Below, one piece after another: positions 8,621 through 17,247 of a stretch of 64,000 nucleotides of DNA. Under the pieces are notes generated by a model. That model was not told where the DNA came from and ran no database searches. It saw only the letters and a program-made list of their open reading frames with translations. Both the position numbers and the translations under genes were made by a program. The first letter of the stretch is position 1. Every line of letters begins with the position of its first letter. Origin of the DNA: Dolomitihabitans soli (GTDB taxonomy: Bacteria; Actinomycetota; Actinomycetes; Streptosporangiales; Streptosporangiaceae); assembly GCF_022213955.1 (NCBI RefSeq), contig NZ_JAKNTW010000013.1, positions 124,001 to 188,000 of the forward strand, written 5' to 3'.

Positions 8621-8947
8621 CTACTCGGCTTCGGCCTGCGGCGGCAGGGCCGCCACGACCGGGTGATCCTTTGCGATCTTGCCGACCTTCGACGCGCCAC
8701 CGGGCGAGCCGAGGTCGTCGAAGAACTCCACGTTGGCCTTGTAGAAGTCCTTCCACTGCTCAGGTGTGTCGTCTTCGTAGAAGATCGCCTCTACGGGGCA
8801 GACGGGCTCGCAAGCTCCGCAGTCCACGCATTCGTCGGGGTGGATATAGAGCATGCGCTCGCCCTCGTAGATGCAATCGACGGGGCACTCCTCGATGCAC
8901 GCCTTGTCCAGGACATCCACGCAAGGCTGCGCGATGACGTATGTCAC
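8621..8947 (-). CDS. fdxA: Seven-iron ferredoxin
   Basis: 108 residues from a GTG at 8947, preceded by a GAAGGAG ribosome-binding site. The N-terminal cluster ligands follow the pattern 'C...DKACIEECPVDC', typical of the [3Fe-4S]/[4Fe-4S] FdxA type. A complete CxxCxxCxxxCP set ('CVDCGACEPVCP') follows for the [4Fe-4S] cluster. The C-terminal tail of about 45 residues ('EDDTPEQWKDFYKANVEFF') is standard for the actinobacterial form. It carries electrons for reductases, P450s or nitrogen/redox enzymes; the partner is not evident from this location. Confidence 0.95.
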   Translation of the reverse strand: MTYVIAQPCVDVLDKACIEECPVDCIYEGERMLYIHPDECVDCGACEPVCPVEAIFYEDDTPEQWKDFYKANVEFFDDLGSPGGASKVGKIAKDHPVVAALPPQAEAE

Positions 8948-9055
8948 CTCGGGCTCCTTCTTCTTCCGCACCTAGGCGCGAACTTCGACCGCGGGTTGCT
9001 AAGCCCTAGTATTGCCGTGCCGGACGATTCCCCGAAACGGAGGGGGGCAAAGTCA

Positions 9056-9304
9056 GTGACCTCACGTTTCGGCGCGCGGCTCGCAGTCGCCATCAGTCCA
9101 GCTGACGTGGGCAGACGCGTGACCGTGCGGCGGCGGGTGCCCGAGGGCTTTCGCGACGCGGTCGGCGAGCTGATGTCATGGAGCGACGGCGTGCTCGCCG
9201 TACGCAAGCGTAACGGCGACCTCGTCGAGATCGCCGAGGACACGCTCGTGGCGGCCAAAGTGGTGCCGACCTCGCAAGACACCGGCCGCGCCTCCTCGAC
9301 CTGA
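9056..9304 (+). CDS. Small SH3-like domain protein (Rv0428c-type acetyltransferase N-terminal domain, standing alone)
   Basis: 82 residues from a GTG at 9056 with a GGAGGGG ribosome-binding site. The core 'VGRRVTVRRRVPEGF.DAVGELMSWSDGVLAVRKRNGDLVEIAEDTLVAAKVVP' pattern (shown in part) is a compact all-beta domain. I recognise it as the SH3-like N-terminal domain of the Rv0428c/histone-acetyltransferase-like GNAT family. Those proteins carry a GNAT domain after this segment; here the stop codon comes straight after 'VPTS', and the next gene is an unrelated lipoprotein. It is divergent from fdxA. Confidence 0.6.
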   Translation: MTSRFGARLAVAISPADVGRRVTVRRRVPEGFRDAVGELMSWSDGVLAVRKRNGDLVEIAEDTLVAAKVVPTSQDTGRASST

Positions 9305-9331
9305 GGCAGTATAGCGGTAAGTATTCATCTT

Positions 9332-10405
9332 GTGACTGTACGTAGTAGCACCGCCGCATCCCTGCTCCTCGCCACCGCGATCGCCGGATGCGGCGCCCCG
9401 GCGGGCGACGACAAGAAGTATCCGCCGGTGAACGTCCAGGCGGAGTCTCTCCGGGAGGGTTTCTCCACCCCGGACCGCCTCGCCGAGGCCGCCAGGAAAG
9501 AAGGCACGCTCACCGTGATCGGGCTGCCGCACGACTGGGTCAACTATGGCGAGATCCTCGACGCGTTCGCCGCCAAGTACGACATCAAGGTCGAGCAACT
9601 CGAACCCGCCGCCAGCAGCCAGCGCGAGATCCAGGCCGCCACCCACCCGAAGCCCGGCGCCCAGGTGCCCGACGTCTTCGACCTCAGCCTCGACGTGGCC
9701 GTGGCCAACGCCGCCCTGTTCGCCCCCTACCGGGTGCAGGCCTGGCAGGACATCCCCGACGACCTCAAGGACCACGAAGGCGCCTGGTACGCGGGCTACG
9801 GCGGCTACATGTCGATCGGCTACGACCCGCGCAAGGTCGGCGCCCCCGCCTCCTACTCCGACCTCCTCAAGCCCGGCTACTCCGTGGCGTTGCCCGGCAG
9901 CCCGCTGCAGACCTCCGCCGCCTTCAACGGCGTCATGGCCGCCTCCCTGACCGCGGGGCAGGCCCTCGCCGAGCGCGGCGTCCGCCTCTTCGCCCGGCTC
10001 AAGCGGGCCGGCAACCTGGTGGCCACCGGGAAGACCCCGACCGCCATCGTCGACTGGGACTTCCTCAACGCCCAGCGCGCCTCGCACGGCGACTGGAAGG
10101 TGACCATCCCGCGCGACGCCACCCTGGGGTCGTACTACGTGCAGGCGATCAACAAGAAGGCCCGGCACCCCGCGGCCGCGCGGTTGTGGCAGGAGTTCCT
10201 CTACTCCGACGAAGGGCAGAACCTCTTCTTGAAGGGATACGCCCGGCCGGCCCGGCTGGAGGCCCTGCGGATGAGGGGCACGATCGACAAGGAGGCCGCC
10301 GGCCGTCTCCCGGCCGCTCCGGGGAAGCCCGTCTTCCTCACGATCCCCCAGGCCGACGCCGCCAAGACGTATCTCCAGCGCCACTGGCCCAAGTCCATCC
10401 GATAG
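9332..10405 (+). CDS. Lipoprotein, ABC-transporter substrate-binding type
   Basis: 357 residues from a GTG at 9332. A signal peptide ends in a lipobox 'TAIAGC', predicting lipidation at Cys20 and attachment to the outer face of the membrane. The mature part resembles periplasmic-binding proteins of the polyamine/iron/spermidine class: 'EGTLTVIGLPHDWVNYGEILDAFAAKYDIKVE', then 'PDVFDLSLDVAVANAA', 'AWYAGYGGYMSIGYDPRKVG' and a C-terminal 'W.EFLYSDEGQNLFLKGYARP' (motifs abbreviated). No permease or ATPase gene lies beside it, so it is an orphan binding protein here. The ligand is unknown. Confidence 0.8.
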   Translation: MTVRSSTAASLLLATAIAGCGAPAGDDKKYPPVNVQAESLREGFSTPDRLAEAARKEGTLTVIGLPHDWVNYGEILDAFAAKYDIKVEQLEPAASSQREIQAATHPKPGAQVPDVFDLSLDVAVANAALFAPYRVQAWQDIPDDLKDHEGAWYAGYGGYMSIGYDPRKVGAPASYSDLLKPGYSVALPGSPLQTSAAFNGVMAASLTAGQALAERGVRLFARLKRAGNLVATGKTPTAIVDWDFLNAQRASHGDWKVTIPRDATLGSYYVQAINKKARHPAAARLWQEFLYSDEGQNLFLKGYARPARLEALRMRGTIDKEAAGRLPAAPGKPVFLTIPQADAAKTYLQRHWPKSIR

Positions 10406-10799
10406 GCCGGTTCGCCGCGGCCGGATCCGCTCGAGTCGCTCGAGTCGCTCGAGTCGCTCGAGTCGTTCGATCGGGAGGGCCGCGGAAAGGTCACCGGATC
10501 GTCGGGGCGCACACGTGGAGCCTCGCCGAATCCCCCCGCCCTCCCCCGCTCATCGTCTTCGGCCGCCGCCCGCCCCAGGCGCCCTCCGTATCTCGATCGA
10601 GCCGCCGGACCCGTTGCTCACGGTCCCGCCCCAGGTCACTCCCCGTCTCCGCCCTTCAGTGTGAGCAGAGAGAAAAGCGTGACCCTTGTGACTGATATGT
10701 CCCAAGGGCGCAGAGGCTCTAAAGTGGCTTCCCCGAAGGCCTCAGAGCCGCTGTCCAGAATGTGAGCTGATCGTCTTGCGATACGATACGCCGAGCACG
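10406..10799. other. Gene-free stretch with a 9-base tandem repeat
   Basis: About 390 bases without a credible gene. Just after the lipoprotein stop, the unit CGCTCGAGT is repeated four times (10428-10463), followed by a degenerate copy to 10470. The rest shows no gene and no clear hairpin. Its last bases presumably hold the promoter of the methyltransferase gene: 'cttgcgatacgatac' just before the ATG is the most A+T-rich patch. Confidence 0.6.
10428..10470. repeat. 9-base tandem repeat, CGCTCGAGT x4
   Basis: Four exact head-to-tail copies plus one mutated copy, located 23 bases after the lipoprotein stop. Each unit contains the palindrome CTCGAG, so the array could form stacked hairpins at the end of the transcript. 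Confidence 0.9.
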
Positions 10800-11564
10800 A
10801 TGCGGTGGAACGCTCGCGGCGTGACCAGCGCTTACGACAGCTCCTTCGGCTACGTCTCCGCCCAGGGCGCGCCCCTGGTGGAGCTGCTGGATCCCCGTCC
10901 GGGCGAACGGGTGCTCGACCTGGGATGCGGCACCGGGGTCCTGACCGCGGAGGTCGCCGCCCGCGGAGCCCGGGTGCTGGGCATCGACGGGTCGCCGGGC
11001 ATGATCGAGAAGGCGCTGGCGCAGTATCCGGGGCTCGATTTCATCATCGGCGACGGCCATGATTTCAGCGTCGCCCAGCCGTACGACGCGGTCCTGTCCA
11101 ACGCGGCGCTGCACTGGATGAGCCGCGACCCCGACCTGGTCATCGGCAACGTGCGCGACGCGTTGCAGCCCGGCGGGCGGTTCGTGGCCGAGCTGGGCGG
11201 TTCGGGGAACTGCGCGGCGCTGATCGCCGCGGTCTCGACGGCCTGGCGTGAGTACGGCCTGCGAGAGCCCGAGCTTCCCTGGTTCTTCCCGTCTCCCGCC
11301 GAGTACGCCTCAAGGCTGGAGAAGGGGGGATTCGCGGTGCGACTGCTGGAATACTTCGACAGGCCGACTTCGCTCGACGAGTGCCCCGACGGTGCCGCCG
11401 ACTGGGTGCGTCTCTTCGGTGCGCCCCTGCTCGAAGGTCTCCCCGGGGATATCGTCGAGCCCTTGCTCCGACGGGTCAACGAGCTGGCCGCACCTGCCTT
11501 GCGGAGGGAGACCGGCTGGATGGCCGACTACGTCCGGCTCAGGTTCGCGGCCGTTCGGCGCTGA
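10800..11564 (+). CDS. Class I SAM-dependent methyltransferase
   Basis: 254 residues from the ATG at 10800; a TTG 24 bases upstream is the alternative. Motif I 'VLDLGCGTG' binds S-adenosylmethionine. It is followed by an acidic residue in 'VLGIDGSPGMI' (motif II), 'DFIIGDGHDF' (motif III) and 'DAVLSNAALHWM' (motif IV), then 'L.PGGRFVAELGG' (motif VI). The 'NAALHW' form is typical of trans-aconitate or malonyl-ACP methyltransferase-like proteins (Tam/BioC-like), but the acceptor cannot be told from sequence. There is no obvious ribosome-binding site, so translation may be leaderless. Nothing links it functionally to the next genes. Confidence 0.85.
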   Translation: MRWNARGVTSAYDSSFGYVSAQGAPLVELLDPRPGERVLDLGCGTGVLTAEVAARGARVLGIDGSPGMIEKALAQYPGLDFIIGDGHDFSVAQPYDAVLSNAALHWMSRDPDLVIGNVRDALQPGGRFVAELGGSGNCAALIAAVSTAWREYGLREPELPWFFPSPAEYASRLEKGGFAVRLLEYFDRPTSLDECPDGAADWVRLFGAPLLEGLPGDIVEPLLRRVNELAAPALRRETGWMADYVRLRFAAVRR

Positions 11565-11718
11565 CAGACCCATGCGCGCGGGCGATTTGCCAGACTATGG
11601 TCTTGTTCCGATGGTCTCGTCCGTGGCCGCGCGGCGATCTAGACGAGTACGGCGGAGCGCGATCGATGCGGCGCCTGAGGGGGCTGGTGAACGGTGAGAC
11701 AGCCGGAGAGGGAACGGG

Positions 11719-14700
11719 ATGAACTTCTGTCTGAGTGACCTCGTGCCGCCGCTGCGCTGGAGCGACGCGGCGGCCATGCCGGGCCTCCGCGATCAGCCCG
11801 GCCTGCCGGACGCGTGGTGGCGTGGCCTGCCGATGGCAAGGGTGCTCGCCGTCCTGTCGCCGGAGGCGCTGGGCGAGTTGCTGACCGAGATGGCGCTCGC
11901 GCAGTGGCCGGCGGCGGCCGTGGGCGACGTCCTGCCCGCCCTGCACGTGCTCGATCCCGACGAGGCCGACGATCCCCACACGGCCATCGCCCTGGACCGC
12001 GCGGGCTCCTGGTCCGCCCTGCTCGCCCTGACCTCCCGCGAGCTCCACGACCAGCCTTTCATCCAGGCCCGTCCCGTCCTCACCACCCTCTTCACCGCCG
12101 TCATCGCCCGTCTCGCCACTCCGGACACGGGCCGGGAGCGGGACGCCGAGCCCACCCGGGGCGCCGCCCACCCGGCCTCCGCCCGCGACGGCCGTCCCCA
12201 CGGTCAACCCGTAGACGTGCTGGACCTCCCTCGCCCATCCGAGGCGGAGCGGCCGACGGGATCCGCACCCACCGGAGCGTCAGCGCCCGACGAGGGCGGG
12301 CCCGCACGGCCGCCGAGCGTCACCGGCGGCCGCAGGAGGGCACGCCTGGAGAGCGCCGAGAAGGGTACGGCTCAGGCCGACGCGGCCCCCGGCGACACAC
12401 CGGCCGAGAACGACACGCACGCCGTACGCCCATCGGCCGCGAAGGCGGGCCTGGGCGACGACGAGCCCGCGCAGCCGGCCCCCAAAGCCGACGCCGCAGA
12501 CGGCGAGCCCGGACGAACCGCCCCGAAGACCAGCCCCAGAACCGGCAAACCCGTACAGGCGGCCCCGAAGCCCGGCTCCAAGCCCGGCGAGGCATCACAG
12601 AGCACCCAAACCAGCACCGAGCCCCGCGAGACCGCACAGAGCGCCCTGAGGGCCGAAGCCACGCCCGACGAGGCCGCGCAAGCCGGCCCCAAGCCTGGCG
12701 AAAGCTCACAGAACGGCCCAAAGCCTCGCGAAAGCGCACTGACCAGCCCCGAATCTCGCGAAAACGCGCTGACCGCGCTGCGGGCGGAAGCCGGATCCGG
12801 CGAGGCCGCGCAGAGCGCCCAGACCGGCTCCGCGTCCCGCGAAAGCGCGCTGACCGCCCTGCGGGCCGAGCCCGCTGCCGGCGAGACCGCGCAAGCCGCC
12901 TCGGCAACCGCGGCTGTGGACGGCGAGCCCGCCCAGGCGGCCCTGAAGGCCGAATCCAAGGGTGACGAGCCCGCGGGTGCCGTTCAAAAGGCCGAGCCCG
13001 CACCCGGCGACGCCGTACAAGCCGCCCCAACGGCCGAGCCTGCGGACGGCGAGGCCGCGCAGACCGCCCTGAAGACCAACGAGCCCACCCGAACCGCCCC
13101 GGAGCGCGAAGCCCTTGAGGGTGACTCCGGACGAGATGCCCTTGAGGGTGACTCCGAGCGGCCCGCGGCTGCCGAGGGCGCTGCCGGCGACGCGGGACCG
13201 GCGCGAGCCGACGCGGCGAAGTCCGGTGCACCGGACGCGACGCCCGCCGAGGCCGTACGGCCTGACGCCGTGGAGCCGAAGGCTCAGGACGTGGCCTCCC
13301 AGCCGGCCGCGGCAGGCGCGAAGCCCGAAGACGACGGGCCACGGCGGGTGAACGGAATGCCGGTACGGCCGGGCAGGCCCCGGCAGCCGGGCGGCGGCCC
13401 GGTGCCGCCGTTCGGGCCGGGCGGCCCGGAGGACCTCGGCGCCGCGAACGCGGAGTCGGCGAACCAGGCGACCAGCGGCTTCGAAAGCCAGGGTGCGGGC
13501 CAGCAGTTCGCGAGTCCGGGGATGCCGGATTTCGGAGCGATACCCGGGCTCGCCGGGCTGGATCTGCCGGCCCTGCCGGTGCTGCCCCTGGGTCCCGCTC
13601 CGGCGGCGGGGTCGGGGCGGCGGTCGCTGTTCGAGCCGGTGGCGGCGCAGGACGAGGTCGATCTGCACGCGTTGATCGAGACCTCGTTCGCCGGGCTCGA
13701 CGACACCACGTGGGCGGTGGCGCAGAACCGTTTGTTCACCGACTCCCCGGGGGCGGTGGACGAGCTGGCGAAGCTGTTCGCCGTGTCGGCCGCCGAGATC
13801 GAGGAGGTCGAGGCCGATCTCCGGGTACGCCTGAAGAAGTGGCTGGTGAGCGATGACGCCCGGCCGTACCGGTCGCATCTGGGGCATCTGCAGAAGACGC
13901 TCGGGAAGGCCGCGCCGAAGAGCCGGCTGATCGGGGCCGCGGAGTGGCACGCGCGGGAGATACGGGCGCTGGAGGTGCCCGCGTGGCAGTTCGTGATCGC
14001 TTCGCTGCCGGGCTACCGGCTGGTGGACGACTGGGTGGTCGATGGAGACCTCGCCGAGTTGCAGGACAAGACCAGGCACCTGATCATCGGCGCGGAGCGG
14101 CCGCCCACCGTGGGCCGGGCGCTTGAGCTGGTCTCCAGCCTCGGCATCCATCCCGAGGTCGCCAAGGAGTGGCTGGAGAACGTCCCCCAGCTCAGAATCC
14201 TCAGCCAGCGTGAGGGCAAGGGCGGCAGCGGCGGCAGCGCCCGCCGGTCCGACCCGGAGGACGGCTCCGAGCCGGCCTCTGACCCAGGCCCCGCACCGGA
14301 GGCCCGCTTCGGCGACCCCGGCGGTTCGGCGACCGGCGAGGCGGGCGCGGAGGGCAGGTCCAGCACCACCACCGACCCCAACGGGAGTCGTCCGTCCGGC
14401 ATGCCCGCCGATCCCCGGGGAGCTTGGGGAGGCGACGCGGCGGCCAACGGCGGCCCCGGCCCGGCCGAGAACGCGCCCGTGCAGACCGTGAACGCGCCCG
14501 TGCAGACCATGAACGGCCTGACGCAGTCCGTGGACCTGGCCGGGCAGCCGGGGGCCGAGGCCGGCGCCGCCGGTGAGGAGCCGGCGAAGCAGTTCCGGCC
14601 GTTGAAGGACGTGTCGCACACGCGGCGGTGCTTCCGGCAGCCGGACGGGCGATGGTGGCTGCGGGTGGACATCACGGAAGATCACCTTCAGGGTGCGGAG

Positions 14701-15111
14701 TGTGCCCTGCCCAGCGGTTTCGCGGCGTACCTCGGCCTGGCGCCGGGGCAGAGCCGTACGGTTCGGAGTGCGGCGGGGGAGCTCACGATGACATGGCAGA
14801 GCAGGCCGGTGGTGGAGTCGTTGAGGCAGTTGCTCGACGACGTCAACGCCCAGGAGGGCGGGCACCTGTTCCTCACCCTGTCGGAGGAGGGCGTGCTGCG
14901 GGCGCGGCACCTGCCGGCGGCGGGGCCGGGGGTGGATCCGATCGTGCGGGCGCTCAGGCTCGTGGGATACACCGCGCCGGGCGGGACCGCGGAACAGGCG
15001 GCCCGCGTCATCGCGACCAGGATCGGGATGCCCGGTCCCGTGAGCCAACCTGACCTGCTGGTACGGCTGCGCGAACGTGGCGACCGTGATCTGCTGTCCC
15101 TACTGGCCTAG
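11719..15111 (+). CDS. Large HTH-containing protein, long paralogue of the helicase-flanking pair
   Basis: 1130 residues from ATG 11719. Residues 1-140 match the N terminus of the 616-residue protein at 17248 ('LSD(L/I)VPPLRW', 'LP..WW'). Residues about 140-640 are an Ala/Pro/Glu/Thr-rich linker with a degenerate ~16-residue repeat around 'GEAAQSA..AE'. Residues about 645-830 align with the sigma-region-4-like segment of the paralogue, but the recognition helix is changed ('FAVSAAEIEEVEADL' instead of 'FSVTRERIRQIERDL') and lacks the arginines. A second low-complexity linker follows. Residues about 965-1130 form the shared C-terminal domain ('TRRCFR.PDGRWW.RVD' to 'RLRERGDRDLLSLL'). The function is unknown. 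It is first in a three-gene cassette with a helicase 16 bases downstream. Confidence 0.75.
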   Translation: MNFCLSDLVPPLRWSDAAAMPGLRDQPGLPDAWWRGLPMARVLAVLSPEALGELLTEMALAQWPAAAVGDVLPALHVLDPDEADDPHTAIALDRAGSWSALLALTSRELHDQPFIQARPVLTTLFTAVIARLATPDTGRERDAEPTRGAAHPASARDGRPHGQPVDVLDLPRPSEAERPTGSAPTGASAPDEGGPARPPSVTGGRRRARLESAEKGTAQADAAPGDTPAENDTHAVRPSAAKAGLGDDEPAQPAPKADAADGEPGRTAPKTSPRTGKPVQAAPKPGSKPGEASQSTQTSTEPRETAQSALRAEATPDEAAQAGPKPGESSQNGPKPRESALTSPESRENALTALRAEAGSGEAAQSAQTGSASRESALTALRAEPAAGETAQAASATAAVDGEPAQAALKAESKGDEPAGAVQKAEPAPGDAVQAAPTAEPADGEAAQTALKTNEPTRTAPEREALEGDSGRDALEGDSERPAAAEGAAGDAGPARADAAKSGAPDATPAEAVRPDAVEPKAQDVASQPAAAGAKPEDDGPRRVNGMPVRPGRPRQPGGGPVPPFGPGGPEDLGAANAESANQATSGFESQGAGQQFASPGMPDFGAIPGLAGLDLPALPVLPLGPAPAAGSGRRSLFEPVAAQDEVDLHALIETSFAGLDDTTWAVAQNRLFTDSPGAVDELAKLFAVSAAEIEEVEADLRVRLKKWLVSDDARPYRSHLGHLQKTLGKAAPKSRLIGAAEWHAREIRALEVPAWQFVIASLPGYRLVDDWVVDGDLAELQDKTRHLIIGAERPPTVGRALELVSSLGIHPEVAKEWLENVPQLRILSQREGKGGSGGSARRSDPEDGSEPASDPGPAPEARFGDPGGSATGEAGAEGRSSTTTDPNGSRPSGMPADPRGAWGGDAAANGGPGPAENAPVQTVNAPVQTMNGLTQSVDLAGQPGAEAGAAGEEPAKQFRPLKDVSHTRRCFRQPDGRWWLRVDITEDHLQGAECALPSGFAAYLGLAPGQSRTVRSAAGELTMTWQSRPVVESLRQLLDDVNAQEGGHLFLTLSEEGVLRARHLPAAGPGVDPIVRALRLVGYTAPGGTAEQAARVIATRIGMPGPVSQPDLLVRLRERGDRDLLSLLA
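12460..13110. repeat. Degenerate coding repeat in the linker of the 1130-residue protein
   Basis: The encoded linker repeats a ~16-residue unit with the pattern G-E/D-x-A-Q-x-A-x-x-A-E about 12 times. The clearest pair is 'ESALTALRAE' and 'ENALTALRAE' near 12760-12870. Composition is Ala, Pro, Glu, Lys, Ser and Thr rich, so the segment is probably disordered. Confidence 0.7.
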
Positions 15112-15127
15112 CCGGAGACGACGTCCA

Positions 15128-17197
15128 TTGCCACGGCTCGCGATCTCTCCTGAGTTCCCCCGGGGACTGAGCGCACTGGCCGAGCCCGTGCGCCGGGACG
15201 TCGTGGTCGCGGTGCGCCGGTTCCTGCACCAGGTGGCCGCCGCGCCGCATCCCGAGCGGGTGCGCAACGCGCGTGATCCCCGGGTGGCGACGCTGCGGCT
15301 GGCCGACCGGCACCGCGGCGTGGTGCTGCGGCAACGGGACGTCTACTGGCTGCTCACGGTGTTGCCCGACGGCGACGCGTGGGGATACGCGCGGCGGTTC
15401 GAGTTCGGGGTGAACTCCGAGATCGGCGTCATCGAGATGTGGGACGCCGGGTCGCTGGACCAGGTGGCCCCCGCGCTGCGGCGTTCGGCGGAGTCGACGG
15501 AGAGCCGGCTGTTCGAGCAGGTCTGCGACAACGACCTGGCGTCGGTGGGGATCGCCGCCCGGGTCCTGCCGTACGTCAGGCTGATCACGAACGAGGCGGC
15601 GTTGCAGGCGCTGGAGCCGCTGCTGCCCGCGACGCAGTACGCTCCGCTGGCGGAGCTGGCCGGGCACGGCTCGCTGGCCTCGGCGTGGCGGGTGCTCGAC
15701 GCGTGCCGTACGGCCGTGCGGGGGCCCGAGCCCGTCGATCCGGAGGATGTCGCGGCGGCGCTGCTGAGGAGCCCGGACCGGGCCGTGTTCGTGGCCGACA
15801 AGGACGAGCTGGACCGGGTGCTCGACGCGCCGCACTGGTGCGTCTTCCTGCACCCGCCGCAGCACCGCCTGGCCCGTACCCCGCACCACGACCGGCCGGT
15901 GCTGGTCACCGGCGGGGCGGGGACGGGCAAGACCCTGCTGGCGCTGCACCGGGCGGCCCACCTGGCGGCGAACGGACGCGGCGGCGTGCTGCTGGTCACC
16001 TTCTCCCAGGTGCTGAGCAGTCAGCTCGCCGCCAGGCTCGACGTGCTCATCCCGGACGCCGAGCTGCGCAAGCGGGTCGAGGTGGGCAACGTGGACCGGC
16101 TGGCGCACCGCATCGTGACCGAGGCGGAGGGCCGCCAGCCGACGCTGGTCGGCGCCGCGGAACTGGCCGAGCTCTGGCGGGACGCGGTGGAGGTGGACCG
16201 GCACGGCCCGGCGTTCCTGCTGCGCGAGTGGGAGCAGGTCGTGCTGGCGCAGAACCTCACGACCCTGGACGAGTACCTCACCGCCGAACGGCCGGGCCGG
16301 AGCGTGGACCTCGACGACGAGGAGCGCACCGTGGTCTGGCGGACGATCGGCCGGGTGGTGGAGCGGCTGCGCGAGAGCGGGCGCAGGACGCTGCTGCAAC
16401 TCGCCGCCGAGGCCTCGACCCTGCTCGGCCGGACGACGGGCGATCTGCTGGACGATGTGGGCCCGGCCTGCGAGCCGTACCGGCACATCGTGGTCGACGA
16501 GGCGCAGGATCTGCATCCGGCGCAGTGGCGGCTGCTGCGGGCGGCGGTGCCGCACGCGCGCGATGACCTGTTCATCGTCGGCGACCCGCACCAGCGGATC
16601 TTCGACACCCGGGTGGCGCTCGGCTCGGTGGGGATCGACGCCACGCACCGGCGGCTGGACACCTCCTACCGGCTGCCGAGTGAGATCCTGACCTGGGCGG
16701 TACGGCTGCGCGGCGGCGGACCGGCGGACGGGCTGGTCGAGGGCGTGCAGGAGCTGGTCGGGTTCCGGTCGGCGGAACACGGGGCGCGACCGATCGTGCG
16801 CGCCTACGAGTCGCCGGAGGCGGAGCTGGCCGGGCTGGTCGCCCGGATCGGTGAATGGCTGGCCGACGGGGTGCCCCCGGCGCGGATCGGGGTCGCGGCA
16901 CGCACCGCTGACCTGGTCCGCGAGGCTCGGGCGGCGTTGCGCGAGGAAGGGTACGGCGTGCGGGTGGCGACGCTGCATGGGATGAAAGGGCTGGAGTTCC
17001 AGCGGGTCGCCGTGATAGGCGTGACCGATGGGATCGTCCCCTCACCCGAGGCTCTCACCCCGGCCGACGAAGATCCGGCGGCCAGGGCGCACGACCTCCA
17101 GAGGGAGCGCGGTCTCCTCTACGTGGCCTGCACCCGGCCCGGCGAGATGTTGTATGTGTCCCATTCGGGCAGAGCGAGCCCTTTTCTGCCGCCCTAA
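15128..17197 (+). CDS. UvrD-like superfamily 1 helicase with RelE-like N-terminal domain
   Basis: 689 residues from a TTG at 15128, with GGAG about 10 bases upstream; a GTG at 15077 overlapping the previous gene is the alternative. Residues 1-115 ('LAISPEF...LAEPVRRDVV', 'ERVRNARDPRVATLRL...RGVVLR', 'VYWLLTVLPDGDAWGYARR') resemble the RelE/ParE fold seen at the start of some helicases. Then come Walker A 'TGGAGTGKT' (about 260), the 'VVDEAQD' Walker B (about 455), a 'TSYRLP' motif, 'LHGMKGLEF' (about 617) and 'LLYVACTR' (about 664), which are SF1 helicase motifs Ia-VI. It probably translocates on single-stranded nucleic acid using ATP. Its placement between two paralogous HTH proteins implies a joint function. 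Confidence 0.85.
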   Translation: MPRLAISPEFPRGLSALAEPVRRDVVVAVRRFLHQVAAAPHPERVRNARDPRVATLRLADRHRGVVLRQRDVYWLLTVLPDGDAWGYARRFEFGVNSEIGVIEMWDAGSLDQVAPALRRSAESTESRLFEQVCDNDLASVGIAARVLPYVRLITNEAALQALEPLLPATQYAPLAELAGHGSLASAWRVLDACRTAVRGPEPVDPEDVAAALLRSPDRAVFVADKDELDRVLDAPHWCVFLHPPQHRLARTPHHDRPVLVTGGAGTGKTLLALHRAAHLAANGRGGVLLVTFSQVLSSQLAARLDVLIPDAELRKRVEVGNVDRLAHRIVTEAEGRQPTLVGAAELAELWRDAVEVDRHGPAFLLREWEQVVLAQNLTTLDEYLTAERPGRSVDLDDEERTVVWRTIGRVVERLRESGRRTLLQLAAEASTLLGRTTGDLLDDVGPACEPYRHIVVDEAQDLHPAQWRLLRAAVPHARDDLFIVGDPHQRIFDTRVALGSVGIDATHRRLDTSYRLPSEILTWAVRLRGGGPADGLVEGVQELVGFRSAEHGARPIVRAYESPEAELAGLVARIGEWLADGVPPARIGVAARTADLVREARAALREEGYGVRVATLHGMKGLEFQRVAVIGVTDGIVPSPEALTPADEDPAARAHDLQRERGLLYVACTRPGEMLYVSHSGRASPFLPP

Positions 17198-17247
17198 TCC
17201 CATAATCTCTGAACTGCGGATATCTACCATTTGCCGGTTGGACCTCA

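Noticed and set aside
12706-15048. A 780-residue minus-strand frame opposite the 1130-residue protein
   Set aside because: Shadow frame created by G+C-rich third positions; Arg/Gly/Leu-rich, no domains, and the plus strand has a paralogue supporting it.
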